A DNA stretch of 64,000 nucleotides from Chamaea fasciata (GCA_029207755.1 JARCOQ010000025.1:3712820-3776819), one strand, 5' to 3'. Counted from the stretch's first letter, positions 46,301 through 59,200 are shown. Notes: generated by a model not told the origin, from the sequence alone. Program-made: numbers and translations.

Positions 46301-49300
46301 CTTGCTATCCGTCCCCCCTGGGCTCTGCAGCTGGTGGCTTTGGGGACACTCCGGTGGGTCTCGCTGGGGGATGCTGCAAACCTCCCGAACCCCCCTGAGG
46401 GGATCCCCGTGGCTTTGAGGAGTCTTTTGTACCTTCTTTGATTTCTTTGCTTTCCCCTTCTTGTTGGAGTTTTTCTGCTGGGTCTCCGGGGTCTCCTCCT
46501 CACTCTCAGCCCCTTTGGGAGGAACTGCAGGCAGGAACAGGAAGGGGCACAGAGAGGAGAAGATCCTGATTCCACTGAGCCCCAAAATCAAGCTCAGCAT
46601 AGACCCGTGCCAACATCAGTGATTGTAACCTCCTCTCCATGGCCAAGCTCACTGCACCCCCAGAAGCCCTGCCAGAACCCACCACCCTCCAGTGCCAGGC
46701 TCTCACCTTTCTTTTTGGATTTTTTCTCTTTTGGGGGGTCCCCACCAGTCTGAAAGAGGGATGCTGGGTTCTTCTTCTTCTCTGACCTAATGGGTTTGGT
46801 GCTGGAGTCGGAATCGTCCTCCTCATCACTGCTGGTGGCGGCTGTGAGGGACACGGGGGACATGGTCACACAACACTGGGTGCGGTTGGCTCAGGGTGAT
46901 GCCATCAGGCAGCAGGACTGGCTGCCACCTCCTCCTGCTCATCCCGTACCTTTCTTCTTGTTTTTCTTCTCCTTCTTCACCTGGAACACGGACATTGGCT
47001 CCTTCTTGGTGCCTTTGGCAGATTTGGCTTTGCTGTCAGGGTCACTCTTGTCTTCTGCCGGGACAGAGGAGACGATGACCAGCCAGGCAGGGGGATGGGA
47101 ATGGGCAGTGATGGGGACAAGAGGTGACAAGGAGCAGCAGAAAGGGCTGAGCTGGGGGGAGATCGCATGGAGAGGGGCAATGGCTCTGCAGCCCCCTGAG
47201 CCTCCCGGGACAGTGCCGGGGACAGGGCTCAAGGCTCTTCCTTCCTCCCAGCAAGGACTGATGCCAGTGGCAACAGAGCTGGGCTTAAGCCATCCCTGTC
47301 CCCTGGGCACTCACCCTTCGCCTTCATCTTCTTCTCCCCCGCGCCTGAGAGGGGCTCTTTGGGAAGCTTCTTCTTGAGCTTTTTGGGCGGGTTTTTATTC
47401 TCCACCTCTTCTTCCTCTTCCTCATCATCCTCATCCTCAGCCGGCTCTGCCCAGAGGTGACCACGGCATCAGCCAACACAACGTCCTTCGGCAGCGGGGG
47501 GCCCCATCCCCGTGGTGAGCGAGGAGGGGCCGTCCCTGGGTGGCAGCGGCCGGCACGGGCGCTGGTGCTGTCACCCCGGGGTGGTGGCCGAGCGGGGCGT
47601 GGGACGCGTCCAGCGGCGGGCACTGCGGGCGCAGCCACAGCGCTCTCTCGCGGCCTCAGCCTCGCCCTGCCGAGCCGCTTTTCGCCCCGGCCAAGTGTCC
47701 GGGGACCTAAGCGTCACCTTCCCAGGGAGCGTGTCACCGCCCTCTTCCCCCTCTCCCGCTCCATACCAACTCCCCCAGCAAGGCAATGAGCACAGGCCCC
47801 CTGCCACATCCCCGTTGCTCCCAGGCCCGGAGCTGGGTTTTAGCCAAAAAAGCTCTGCCGGGGGAGTGCAGAGCCCCAGCAGGCGCTGGGAGCACCGCCG
47901 GCGCTATCGGGACGTGGTACCGGGGGACACGAGGTGCCTGCAGAGGGGTGGGTGTTGTCCCCGCACCTTGTGGCTTCTTGGAGCCCTTGGCCGCCTGGGA
48001 GCGGGGAGCCAGGCTTTCCTTCTTCTTCCGAGGCTCCTTGGTGAATTTGGAGGAGGGGTCCTTGTCGCTCTCCTCCTCCCCCTTCTCCTCCTTCTTCTTC
48101 CTCACCTTCTTCACCCCTGCGCATTTCAAGAGTTGCCCACGATGCGGAGCGCCTCGGGTGCAGGATGGGGCACCCCCTTTCCCCCCCTTTCCATGGGTGC
48201 TGCGGGGGGTCTGTGCTCACCCTGTGCCGGGGCTGGAGGCTCCTCTGCAGCCCCTGCCTCACTCGGCTTCTTCACCCGCGGCCGTCGTGGCTTGGCCTCG
48301 GGCTCCAGCCCAGGCTCCTGCCTCTTCTTCTTCAGTTTCTGCCCTCATGGATGGTGCTGCAGAGGTGGTGCCGGCCTTAAACACCTTTTCCCTTTGCCAG
48401 GCAACCCCTGCTCACACAGCACTGGGTCCCTTTCAGAAATACAGCCGGGCTTCCCTGGCCCGGCACGGGAACAAGGGGCACGCCTCGAAACAGGGACACA
48501 CGGACACCTTCCAGTGAGTGACTTACCATGGGGCAGCCCCCCGAGGAAGGCAGAGGGAGGGAAACAGAAAGGTCTGTTAGCAGACAGACAGAACATTTGC
48601 CCTGGGACAGCCCTGGGGATGAGGGGTGTGTGATGATGATGCTGCTGTGACACCGTGTCAGTTCAGAGGGACAAACAGCACTGTGGCCATAGGGAGCCAC
48701 TCTGGGCCCTGATGGCCACGCTGGGTACCTGAGCTGGGACAGGGGACGTAGGGGCGGGCAGACAGCCTGGCCTCTCACCTCCATCTCCTCTCACCCCCGC
48801 AAGAGGCTCCCGTGGATGGCAAGGAGGTCAGCAGGAGCAGGGAAGCAGGAGGATTAGGCACAGCACACCTAATCCCGGTTAGCTGGGGCTATAAATAACC
48901 CCGATTTACCAAATACGGAGCATGTGGGTCAGCACTCGGCTCTGGACAGGAGGTATTTGGGGAGTGGGTGTCAGCTCAGGGCTCTCAGAAAGTGATCTCA
49001 GCAAATCCAGATGCACCAAGGTTTCCACTGGCCGACAGAGCATCTTTCTCCTCACAGAGGTTTCTCTTCTCCCACATGCTCCAGGGCAGGGTGTGAAGGT
49101 GTTTTGCAAAAGATTGGATCCTGATGGATCCCAGTGGGATCCCAGGACTGTGAATTTGGGGAAAGGGAGCTGGGGGCTCCATGGTGAAGCTGGGAAGTGG
49201 CTGCTTTCTTCCGTGTCATGAGCTCACATGGAAAAGCTCCTTTGCACCCCCTAATCCCTTAAGCAGCTGCAGGGTGGGCAACCACTCCCTTACTTCACAA

Positions 49301-50315
49301 AACCCTTCAAGGAGGAGCTGCTGATTAAAAATTAAATTGGGTGGTGGATGAAATTGCTGCTGAGACCCTTCCAAGGCTGGGGGGCACCTGGGGGCTGTTC
49401 CAAAATGCAGGGAAGGGGGATCTGGCTTTTGGGGTCATGGCCTGGGGAAAGTGAGTCACAGTTTACAGCTTAACTGAGGGGCTTAATTAAATTGTTATTT
49501 AAGAACTGGGAACCCTCTTCATGGGGTGCTTCAAAGTGATGGAGGGGGGATTCAGAAGGATGCAAAAAGAAGGGAGGGCTGTGGAATTTTCTCTACCCGG
49601 CTGTCTGGAGGCAGTTCCCAAAAATCTCATGCCCTCATAGGCTGCAGCACCCTAGTAGAGCAGCCCAACCAGCCCCAAATCGGCCTTGGTGTGGACTCTG
49701 GGGTTTGAGGGTCCCTGATGTCCCCAGCCCCCGGGGACAGCCCACAGCAGGGGATGGTGGCACATGGGATGGAGGGGAAGGATTTTTTCTCACCTGTTTG
49801 GGCTTGTGCTGGGGGCTCCCCGGCTCTTCACTGGGGCTGTGGGGCACAGAAAGCAAAAGGGTGAGAGCTTTCATCGCTCCACGGACCTGGGGGCATGAGA
49901 TTGCCCTGATTTTTGGTAAAGGTCAATCTTTCATTTGGTTCCTGTAGCATTTCCCCCCGGTCTCGACCTGGCCGAGCTTGTCTGGCATCATCCTTCCTAA
50001 GAGGGAGCACAGGACAGGCTCTGCCTTGGCCGAGGGGGACAGCAAGGAGCTGAATTTGGGGATCGCCCTCCAACAAACACCTTTCCTCTCTGTAAGCCAA
50101 TAAGCATCACCCCACCAACCCCCAGAGAAAAAAACACCCTGATCAACCTGCTTGCTAAAAATTTAAATTGAGAACAGGAGAAAAAAGTGCCGGAGGAGAG
50201 GTGAATCCACTGGGGGCATCCAGCACATCACCCACCCCGCAGATCCCACCCTGCCCGCCGGCACTGACCTGTCGGCAGCCCAGACCTCACGCAGGATCTC
50301 CGTCTGCAGCGGCAT
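43308..50315 (-). CDS. TULP1: TULP1, tubby-like protein 1
   Basis: This photoreceptor tubby protein binds phosphoinositides and supports ciliary protein traffic; human mutations cause retinal degeneration. Exons in transcript order are 50269-50315, 49794-49836, 48221-48338, 47967-48116, 47315-47446, 46950-47054, 46707-46841, 46433-46524, 46068-46241, 45585-45697, 44988-45096, 44725-44823, 44272-44443 and 43308-43441. All phases match, giving 540 residues (human 542). The N-terminus [15 protein letters not shown] parallels human TULP1. The next roughly 250 residues are Lys/Glu-rich and low complexity. The tubby domain begins near FVLQPAPQG, includes the phosphoinositide-binding [10 protein letters not shown] and ends DGKLACE. 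The FDGKLACE ending and the neighbouring genes favour TULP1 over TUB. The exon 46068-46241 has a CAGCAG tandem acceptor that could add or drop one Gln. Confidence 0.96.
48527..48573 (-). other. TULP1: possible alternative TULP1 exon in intron 2
   Basis: A 47-nt stretch has a strong acceptor (pyrimidine run ending CTAACAG) and an ideal donor, ATG|GTAAGT. Inserted between exons 2 and 3 it would create a TGA at the junction with exon 3. Used instead as the end of a first exon, its terminal ATG would join exon 3 (AAACTGAAG) in frame. Neither use is proven. Confidence 0.35.
48851..48897. promoter_or_regulatory. paired CRX/OTX-type sites and TATA-like element in TULP1 intron 2
   Basis: GGATTAGG (48851-48858) and CCTAATCCC (48868-48876) form an inverted pair of K50-homeodomain (CRX/OTX2) consensus sites. 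A TATAAATA lies at 48890-48897, 14 bp away. A third CTAATCCC occurs at 49251-49258, and NRL-like TCAGCA half-sites lie at 48929-48934 and 48998-49003. TULP1 is a photoreceptor gene, so an intronic retinal enhancer or alternative promoter is plausible. Confidence 0.45.
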
Positions 50316-50630
50316 CGCTCCCGGCAGAGGCCGGCTCCCTGCTGCCCTGCCCTGCCCTGCCCTGCTCCCCGGCACCGGCCCCGCAGCCCCTAACAGCCCA
50401 GGGCCAGGGCCATGGGCTCAGGGCCAGCCACAAGAGCCAGAGCAGCCTCCCAGCATCGGCTCGGCCGCCTCCGCAATCTCTGTGATGGGAGGAGGAGAAG
50501 GGAAAGGAGGAAGAGCAGGTGGAGGAGGTGATTAACTTTATTTCTCCTGAAACTCGGTTAATAGGATTTCAGGGGCTGTCAGCCAGGCTTGCCGGGAGAG
50601 CAGCTGGCAGGGGAGTAATCACAGGAAAAG
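50316..50630 (-). promoter_or_regulatory. TULP1: TULP1 5'UTR and proximal promoter
   Basis: The region directly upstream of the TULP1 ATG contains a short CCTGC pentanucleotide run (about 50341-50366), which would be in the 5'UTR. Two TAATCA-type homeodomain cores lie at about 50527-50536 and 50612-50621. No clear TATA box is seen. The start site is inferred only from position. Confidence 0.45.
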
Positions 50631-52215
50631 GGGGCTCTGAAGGAATGCAGGGGGGTCAACCAGACCCCAGTGCCCTTTTGGGGTGCACAGGTTCCCCCCT
50701 GGCTGGTTGGGGTCCCTGGCACAGCACAGCCACTCACTCCAGTGGGCAGAGGAGCAGCTCTCTGACCGTGTTTAGGGTTATCCTCTCTGGGTGTCCTTGT
50801 TTTTCATTCAGAAATGTCTTGGTGAGCGAAGAGCAGGATTTGGGCTGTTTCGTGTGAGCTGTGCACGAAAAGCCCATGCAGGGGAGGGCAGCATCCCTGG
50901 CTCTGGGTGGTGCTGAGGGTTTCTGAACTGACCACTGCTCCGCTCCGACCCCGTCTCATGTCCCGAGGTCTCTTTGGAAGTGTTTCATAACCTTCTGCTC
51001 ACGCCTCACCTCCTTATTACACCACTTAACATTTCACTCTGAATATTCCTCCTCAGAGGCCCCCACGGATGGTGTTGGGTTGCAAAGCCAGACAAGCCAA
51101 GTGTCCCCAGTGTCCCCAGAGGAGCCTTGGCCTTGCCCAGGCCAACACTGTCCCCCCAAAAGCCCCAGCCCGTGCTTGGTGCCACTAGATGGCATTTGAG
51201 CACTGCACACTGAGACCCACCAGCACCGGGAACTTCTTAATCCTCCCTGCAAAACCCTCCTGGTTTCCCCTTTCATCTCTAGACCTCATCTCATCACCCG
51301 CACAAGTTCAATTTCTCTTCCCAGGGACAGAAAGGAACCAAGCCAAAATAAACCAAAAATCTGCTTAAAAACGGGGAGCAAGCCCAGAAACAGCAAAGCA
51401 AGTTGTTTTTTGGAGTTTTTGGGTTTGGTTTTTTTTTCTGTAGAGATTGTTTCCTACAGAAAATGTGGCTTGGGCTGCCCCCAAAGGACTTTTTTGCCCT
51501 GCAGGAAAAAATGAAAAGCCCACGTTTTGCAGAGGCCGTGGGTCTCACAGCAGCCTCCAGGGAGGTGCATCCCGTGGTGGTAGAAAACCCAAGCCCTGGA
51601 TGAGCAGCTGGAGCAGCCACGTGGATTCTGTGCCACTGCTGCAGGTGGGAAAACAGACAGGCTTGAGAAATGATGATTCAGGTACCACCTGATGGGACTA
51701 GAGAAGAGGAATTTTAACCAAATTTGGCTTAGTCTCCCAAGATTGTGGAGTGGGGGGGTACAAAAGAGGGATGGGCAGTCCTAATATCCCACTGGCTCAG
51801 CTTTCTCTTCTCTCTCCACCCTCAGTCAAGGGGCACAAATGACTCTTCCACCCACCCAGCTGACCCTCAGGAAAACCCCTCCTGAAAGAATACACTGGAG
51901 GGCGGGGAAAAAAAGCAGAAGGACAAACCTCCCAGGCTGGAAAAACAGCTGAGACCCCCAGAGAGCATCCCCCAGCCAGGCATTTCCAAAGCATGGATTG
52001 TTGGCCCTTCTCTGGCTCTCCAGAGAACAATGGCACTGATAAAAAGGGGCAGCAGCAGTTCTTGGAGACACCAATAATTCCTCAACTGCTGGGGCATCTT
52101 CCCCCCGAGGAGTACACACCCACCCTCCCCACAGCCACCCCATTTGCTGAGCAGGATCCAGAGAAAGAGCACTTTCCTTTTTTTTTTTTTTTTGTTTTCC
52201 TTTTTCTTTCAGTTG
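50631..52215. other. intergenic interval between TULP1 and FKBP5
   Basis: I see no supported coding exon or structured RNA. The interval is ordinary mixed sequence with a T/G-rich patch near 51395-51440. Confidence 0.6.
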
Positions 52216-52221
52216 TTTATT
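52216..52221 (-). terminator. FKBP5: candidate distal FKBP5 poly(A) signal AATAAA
   Basis: TTTATT on the plus strand gives AATAAA on the minus strand about 1.0 kb past the FKBP5 stop. It is preceded in the plus strand by a T run (about 52178-52192), which is an A tract downstream in the transcript. Confidence 0.45.
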
Positions 52222-52951
52222 TTCAAGCTCCAAAAGGGGTATTATTATAGAGACAGGAAAAATAACAACTGGAAAGCTGTTCTCATGGGGTAGTGACAGT
52301 GTCCCTTTAGGATGGAGAGGGCTGATGGCTGAGGAGGCAGCAGCAGCTCCGGTGCAGGGACACGATGCACCCGGGACCCCCTCACCATGGGAAAGCTGCT
52401 CAGTGACAAACCCATGGCACCAGCTCACACCCAGCCACTTGCTTTCTGAACCACATGTCAACCTGCTCTTTTATTCTCCCCACGTACAGATCCCGAAAAA
52501 AGCACTAAAACTCCCATCTAAAGCCAGGAGCCAAGGGATGGGGTGCAGGCTGTGGGTCGAGCACCTGCAAAGCTGGACGGGCTTTTGCTCTCTAAAGAAA
52601 CAGGAACCAGCTCCTTCAGAAGGTAAAATCTGTGTGTGCCGCCCTCCCCCAACAGTGCTTTAAAGACTAGTGATGTCCCTGCACCCAGGGGCTGCAGCAG
52701 AGGCCGTGTGGGTTCTCATCCTGGCTCTGCCCTGCAACCCCTTGGGCCACAGGCAAGGAGTCAGCAGGAGACAAAGCCAACCCCTGCCCCTGGGGCTGTG
52801 CTGGGACAACCAGAGCAGGACAACCACTGCAGTGTACAAGGGGCATGTCCCACATCCCAGCTCCTCTCAGAGGATGCTGTGCTCAGAATGGACACAAAGC
52901 CTAAGGGAGCTGGAACAAGCCGTCTGTGGAAACCTCCCAGGAGCCGAGAGT

Positions 52952-52957
52952 TTTAAT
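52952..52957 (-). terminator. FKBP5: candidate proximal FKBP5 poly(A) signal ATTAAA
   Basis: TTTAAT on the plus strand gives ATTAAA on the minus strand about 280 bases past the stop codon, in an A/T-rich context. A short and a longer 3'UTR are both possible. Confidence 0.45.
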
Positions 52958-53234
52958 TTATCATTATAATATTATTTTTTTCTTTTTCCTGCTGTTTAAA
53001 TGCTATTTGTTCCACGTGTGGTGGTCCCATGGCGTCCTGCCACTCCTGCTCTGGCCCCAGTGCACCCAGGGCGGTGGGACGGGGTCGCTTTTCTTTGCGA
53101 GGTGCTTTTTGCTTCCACGATCACACAAACTGTAACAAGCTTTACAAAAAAACACTGGCAAGTCCCAAGGTTTGGCAGCAACCTTTTTCAGTGTGGGCCG
53201 AGGGCACGAGGCTATCCCATCCCCTCCTCCTCCA

Positions 53235-56200
53235 TCATACATGTCCTTCAGCCTCTTCACCTTCAGCGCCAAGGGTTTTCGGTCCTTTTTCACGAGCCGC
53301 CTTCTCCGCTGTTTTTCCCGCACCGGTTTTGCTGGCTGCTTCCTACCAAACAGCAAATAAAACGCACTCAGTTGGAAAAGGGAGAGGGAAGGGGAAGGCA
53401 AATGATAGGGATGCTGGGAATAGGCACAGGCAGTCCAGCCTGGAAGGGGAGAGGCAAAATTGCTCCCCATAAATCCCCTGTGCCCATCGAGCAGTGCAGC
53501 TCATACTGGAGGGTTCAGTTTCCTTGACTCAGTAGAGGTTGAAGCTCACCAGCTCAGGCAGCCTTTGGGGAAGTTTTGGGACCCCTGGGAATGATGTGAC
53601 CCACCTCACCAGAAGCAGAGTGCTAACACAGAGTGAGTGTGGATGGATGGATGGATGGATGGATGGATGGAGGGATGGATGGATGGGCAGAGAAGAGAGG
53701 GATGAGGAGGCATGGCAGCAGTGTCAGAGGGGAGATCCAGGACTGAGCCATGGGTGCAGCCCGTCAGGAGGGTGCAGGAGAGGAGCACTCAGGCACAGGG
53801 GAGCCTTATGCCTGCTCCAGCAGTGACTGTGCCCATCACAGCTGGCCACACAAGCCAAGCACAGTGCCAGCAGCTGGCCAGGTTGGCCCTGCTCCTTGCC
53901 CGAGCCGGTTGCCCCAGAGCACTGCTCCCCAGGGGCTTCACCAGTCACTTAATCCACAGCCTCAACCTCCAGACACCACTTCAGAAGAGATTATACTAAA
54001 AATGACCCACGCAGATGGCTTGCAAAGCTGTGTCCTCTCTCATTACAGTACACCGGGTTTTGTTCAGTGGAATTTTGGATGAGAGCCTGTTCTGAGACAG
54101 CGATCTCTCCGCCCGAGCAGAGGAGCAGGTATTGCCTTACCAGCTTCAGGAAATCCACACTATCATGTCTCAAAATACCCCTGCCAGAGATGGAATGATA
54201 CTTCATTTTACTGGCGACCAGGAGTTCATCAGAAATCACCAGCTGGGAGCAGCAAAATTAAATACCAATGTTATCAGCCCCTGTCAGCTCACACTGCAAG
54301 TGCTTTCATTGCTGATTGAGCACCTGATGGCCGCCTCTGTGTAAGAGAGACCAAGAAGTAAAACACTTCTTTCCACTGCAGCAGGCTCTATCCCTCCGTC
54401 CTCAACCTGATCTATAATTTAACTTGGTTCAACCCATCTCTTCTCATCACAAACCTGCTGAGCATCCCTCAGCGCAACCCTAAAGCAACCCTGGATGGCC
54501 AAAAATGAGCAAGACTCACCTTTGCATCCCTCTCTGCAAACTTTGTGAACATGTTGGCGTAGATCCTCCGGTCCCGCTCGTTGTGCTCCTTCGTTTTCTT
54601 CTGGCACACAGAGATCTGGGATTTCGCTGCTTTGTTCTGTGGATTCACTTCCAGCACTTTTTGAAAGTCACATTTGGCCAGCTCGAACTCGTTCATCAAT
54701 AACCTGGCTTCACCCCTCCTGTACAAGCCTTTCTCATTGTCCTGGTCCAACCCCAGAGCCTGGAAACACACACAGCTCTGTTAACATCTCAGAGCCCTCC
54801 CAAGAGATCCCCTACAGCTGAAGCCTCAATAAATCTGTCAAAATTAGGACAAGGTGGCTTCAAATCTCCAGAGCACTTGCATCTTGCTCAACAAAAATTG
54901 CCTCGTTTCCATCAGCAGCTGGGACATCATTAATATAGTTTTATTATCTTTCTGTGCTTAAAATACCCCTGAGTGTGGCAGTCAGTGGGAGACAAACCCA
55001 CAGGCAAGAGATCAAGTGTAAAGACTAAATCCAACCCATTCTGTCTCCCTGTTTTAGCAATATTATTTTCCTTTAGTAAAAGCCATATATACACCTCAGG
55101 CACAATTCACCTTTCAGATTAACACAAATATCCCATATATTTCCCATATGCAAGATGCTTAAATCTAATCCTTTTATAAAAGAATTCAGAGTTTCCTGAC
55201 AAAGACAAGGTTAAAAACCTTCTAGGGACTGGCAAAGCCTCATCCCACTCCTTTGTGGACTCGGAGATCTGCTGCAGCTGCACAGAGCTTGCCTGTGTCA
55301 CACCCAGAGCAGAACCCAGTGCCCAGCCCCAGCCTGGGCACATCCAACCAGCATCCCAAGGTCCCCAGTCCACACTGATCCATTCACATGGATCTGGCTT
55401 TGGAAGAAAAGCTGCTGTCAATGCATGCCCAGGTGGATTTTGAACCTCTAAAGCCCCCATGGTCCTGCAGTCTCTGAGCACTCAGCATCCACAGGGATCT
55501 CAAGGTGCAGAAGGGAAGCCACCATCCCACTGCTGTTTGGAAATTCCTTCTTATATGACAAGGAATTTTAAAAAACCCCACTAAACTCCCAACAAGAACA
55601 TGGAGGAGAAGAGGATGCTGCATCCCCCAGGCTTGTGCTGATGCCGTAGGATTTTAGCTTTTCTATTTTTCACATATTTGAAATCCTGCAGTTCTTTAGT
55701 GCATAACTCTAAACTCCATATACAGTCCAAGCTACTGCTTTCCCATTTTGGTCAGACACGACAATTCCTCTCTAGACCTGGGAATCAAGGGCACCTCACT
55801 GTCTCAGGTCCCAAGAAATGTAAACAAAAAGGAGCTGAGGGGAGCAAACTTGGGATAAATGACTTCATTACCTGAAGCTGTAATTGGAAGATCAACCCCC
55901 AATATGCAAATTGACCAAACTGATAGAAGTGTGAAAACCCATGACTCGTCATCCTTTTTTTGGGGTGTCGCCCCTGGGGGGCTTCCTCTGCCCGAAATGC
56001 ACCTGGAAGGCCCTTCAATAAATTGAACTGCTTTTTATTCTCTTAACTTTGGCTTCAGTTTCTGGTGACCCAGGTGGGACAGCATCAGTGCACCTCTACC
56101 TTGTCACAGCACTCGACAGCCTTGGCGTACTCCCGCAGCTTCAGGTAGCACATGGCCAGGTTGAGGAAGGCAGCCAGCAGGAAGGACTCAGAGGCTTTAG

Positions 56201-59200
56201 ACTCCTTCTCAGACAAGCCATACTCCATTTCCAGCCAGGACACAATCTTCCCATACTGAATCACTGCCTGCAGGTACTTGCCTTCCTGAAAGAAGCAAAA
56301 AGAGGCTCAGCCTCCCCCCTAGAATGACCCGTGAGCAGGTGACAAGTGTAATGTGGGGTGTTCAATAAATACAGGAAAGGAGGAGGATCCCAACTCCTCC
56401 AGAACCAGCAGGTTTGGGAAAAGCTGAGTCAGAACAGTGGGGAGCTGGGATGCCCCAGCTGGGAAAGGGAATGCAAAGCCCCTCAGCATTGGCCCTGGTC
56501 TGGGAAGGGTTTGATCTGCCGTCCTGCTCTGCAGGGAGCACACAGAGCCAAGGCAATGCTGGGAAAGGATGAGATATCTCAGGGAGCATCAAGGAGTGAG
56601 AAAAAGGCAGAGGGAAGGCAGGACTTGCCTTCCCCAGCCCTATCTGGGGGCCCATGGCTTCCCTGACACTGATGGCTGCCAAATTCAGTCCCAGCTCCCC
56701 TCCTCTGCCACCCCCAAGTTCACAAACCTTGAAGTACATCGTGCCCTTCTCCTTGACCACGGCTGCCTGCTCCAGCTTCTCCTTGGTGTCCATCTCCCAC
56801 GACTCCTTGGCCTGCAAAGGAACACTTGGAGCACTCCCAGCGGAGCAGAGCAGCCTCCCCTGCCCCAGCAGGACCATGCCACTCTCTGGGACAGCGTGGT
56901 CACACTCAGGGCTCATCACAGGTGGACCACAGAGCCTGGAGACATGTCCTGCCCCTGCTTTGGCCAGAGTGATGGCACAGGCAGGGGACCCATCCAGTGA
57001 TGTGCAAATCCCATGGACTTGCCCTGTATCCCATCCCCAGCATTCTCATGGGCACAACCGAGCTCCACAGGGCTGGCTGGATGTGCCAGCTTTTTATCTG
57101 TGCAGCCCAAGTGGAAAAAAAAGATGAAAAGTGGAGAAATAGCAGGAATAAAATAAAAGGAAAAGAAGAAAAAAAATGAGAGAAAAATGGGAGAAAAAGC
57201 AGAAAACGGAGAAAAAGAAAAAAAAAGAGGAAAAAAAGGAGAAAAATTAGGAGGAAAGAGGAGAAAAGAAGAGAAAAAGGGAGAGGGGAAAAAGGAAAAA
57301 AAAATCAAATAAAAAGAAAGTACAAAAGGACAAGGTTAGGAACAAATAAGACACCAAAGCCTTGGACCTCAGCCACAAGAATAAAACAAACCAACAGAGA
57401 AGAACAAATTAAGAACACGAAGCTCCTCAGTGACGTGTCCACTTCAGCAGGGGTTGGGCTGCAGCCACGCCAGGGACAAAGGCTGGAGGCTACACAGGCC
57501 CTGACATTCCAGTAACCTGGGGAGGGACTGGAGCACCTCTGCCCTCACCTTCTCAAAGCTCTTCAGGGTCACCTCGTACACGAGCTCTGCGTTCCCCTGG
57601 ATGCCGTATTTTGGTTTCCCCACCTCGCCAAAGCCGTACCTGCAGGGCAGGAGGAGGCACTCAGACAAGGAGGAAAAACCTTATTTTCAGCAGAGCTTGC
57701 CCATAAATGCAGACCCAGCTTGCCACCCACAGCTTTCTAACATTTGGGGGACAGGGTGATGTTACTCTGCATGAGCAAAGGTCCCTGTGGATGTACAGTG
57801 CATAAATTGGGAATCATCCCTTCTGGCTGCATCTTTTTTACACAGGCTTCTCTCCAGCACTGGTCATTTCCAGGGAGACATTTTCATCTCAGACACTGCA
57901 CTTGGATAAAGCCCTTTCACCTGGTTTGGGGTTTTTTTAGCATCTCAATATTCCTGTTTACATGCCACTGGTCACCTCCTGCTGTTCCTGCTGGTGTTCT
58001 CTCCTGGAGAGTCCTATTTGCAGGATTCACCACCTTCCACAAGAGCTGGAGGCTGAGACCCACCCAGCATCCCTGTGTGGATGCTCCTCACCGTGGGCTG
58101 AGGTAGAGGATGCAGTGCTCTCCCCTCTGCATCTTCTCCAGGGCCTTGTCAATGCCGATGGGGATGTCGTGGTCCTCCCCTTCGCCCACGACGAATTTCA
58201 CATCCTTGCAGTCGAACCTGCGGCCGCCACAGAATCCCTCCAGGTGAACTGCAGAGGGGCAAGAGAGGCAGGATGGCACCCAGAACCGCCCAAACCTTGG
58301 AGAAAAGTGGGCTCCAAGGTGTCTTTATAAAGCATTTCTCCCAAATTCAGCAGAGCCTGGAAAAGGGAAGACCAAGGGCTGGGGGCAGCCTGGAGAAGAG
58401 GGATGGGGACTGCTTGGGAACATTGCTGAAAAGCAAGGCAGGCTTATCTTGTCTACCCAAGGACTAAACAACAGATAAACATCGTGACTAATATGTTCCC
58501 CTCGTACTCAAGTGCACGAGTCAAGTCTTACTGGAACTGGATATTGCTCCTGGCACGGCGCCACGCAGAGTTTATCACGGTGATTACAAATCTTCTATAC
58601 TGTGCTATACTGCCTTGACTCCTGCCTCGAAAACAAGGCCATGTTCTCCTGACTCCGAGAACTCAAAGTACAAGATAAACTTTTTTATTTTTAATCTTCA
58701 ACCAGGAGCCGTGCTGTTCCAGCCCCAGACGCTGGCAGAAGCGCAGCCAGAGCGGACACTGGGTACCTGGCACATTCACCACCTGGCACTCCTGGCTGGC
58801 TTTCCAAAGCAAGATTATTCTTTATTTATTCAAACCTGAAGACGTTCCAGGCTTTGGGGACACTTTTACAGCCTCTGCATTCTGCTTGCAGGGTAAAAGG
58901 CATGCACACATGCAGGCAGGCATCAAGTAAAAGCAATTTCACAAGGAACTCCTACATACTGTTAAAAAAAAAAGCCAAAACAAACAACAAGAAAAAAAAA
59001 AGCTTTGTAAGAGGAAGAATTCACAACTGTGCCTAAAGGTTTTGCAGCCTGCAAAGACAGGACCTTTACCTTTGCTTGAGGGGAACAGAATGCAACCTGA
59101 GGTGCTGCAGGGCACTGAGCATCCTACTGTGGTGGCAGGTGAGGGGCAGGACAAGCTGGGCACCAGGAACAGCTGTGAGGGTCTGGGCTCTGCACGGGAG

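Noticed and set aside
49794..50315. Assignment of the tubby-domain gene as TUB
   Set aside because: The N-terminus [12 protein letters not shown], the FDGKLACE ending, the 540-residue length and the TEAD3/FKBP5 neighbours fit TULP1 better.
53003..53470. Minus-strand frame overlapping the last FKBP5 exon
   Set aside because: It reads through the intron and the exon in a different frame. The true FKBP5 frame is phase 0 from 53342 and ends EEAEGHV at a TGA.
58600..58700. Glucocorticoid response elements in FKBP5 introns
   Set aside because: FKBP5 is a known glucocorticoid target, but I found only half-sites (for example TGTTCT near 58631 and GGAACA near 59082), with no full AGAACA-N3-TGTTCT palindrome.
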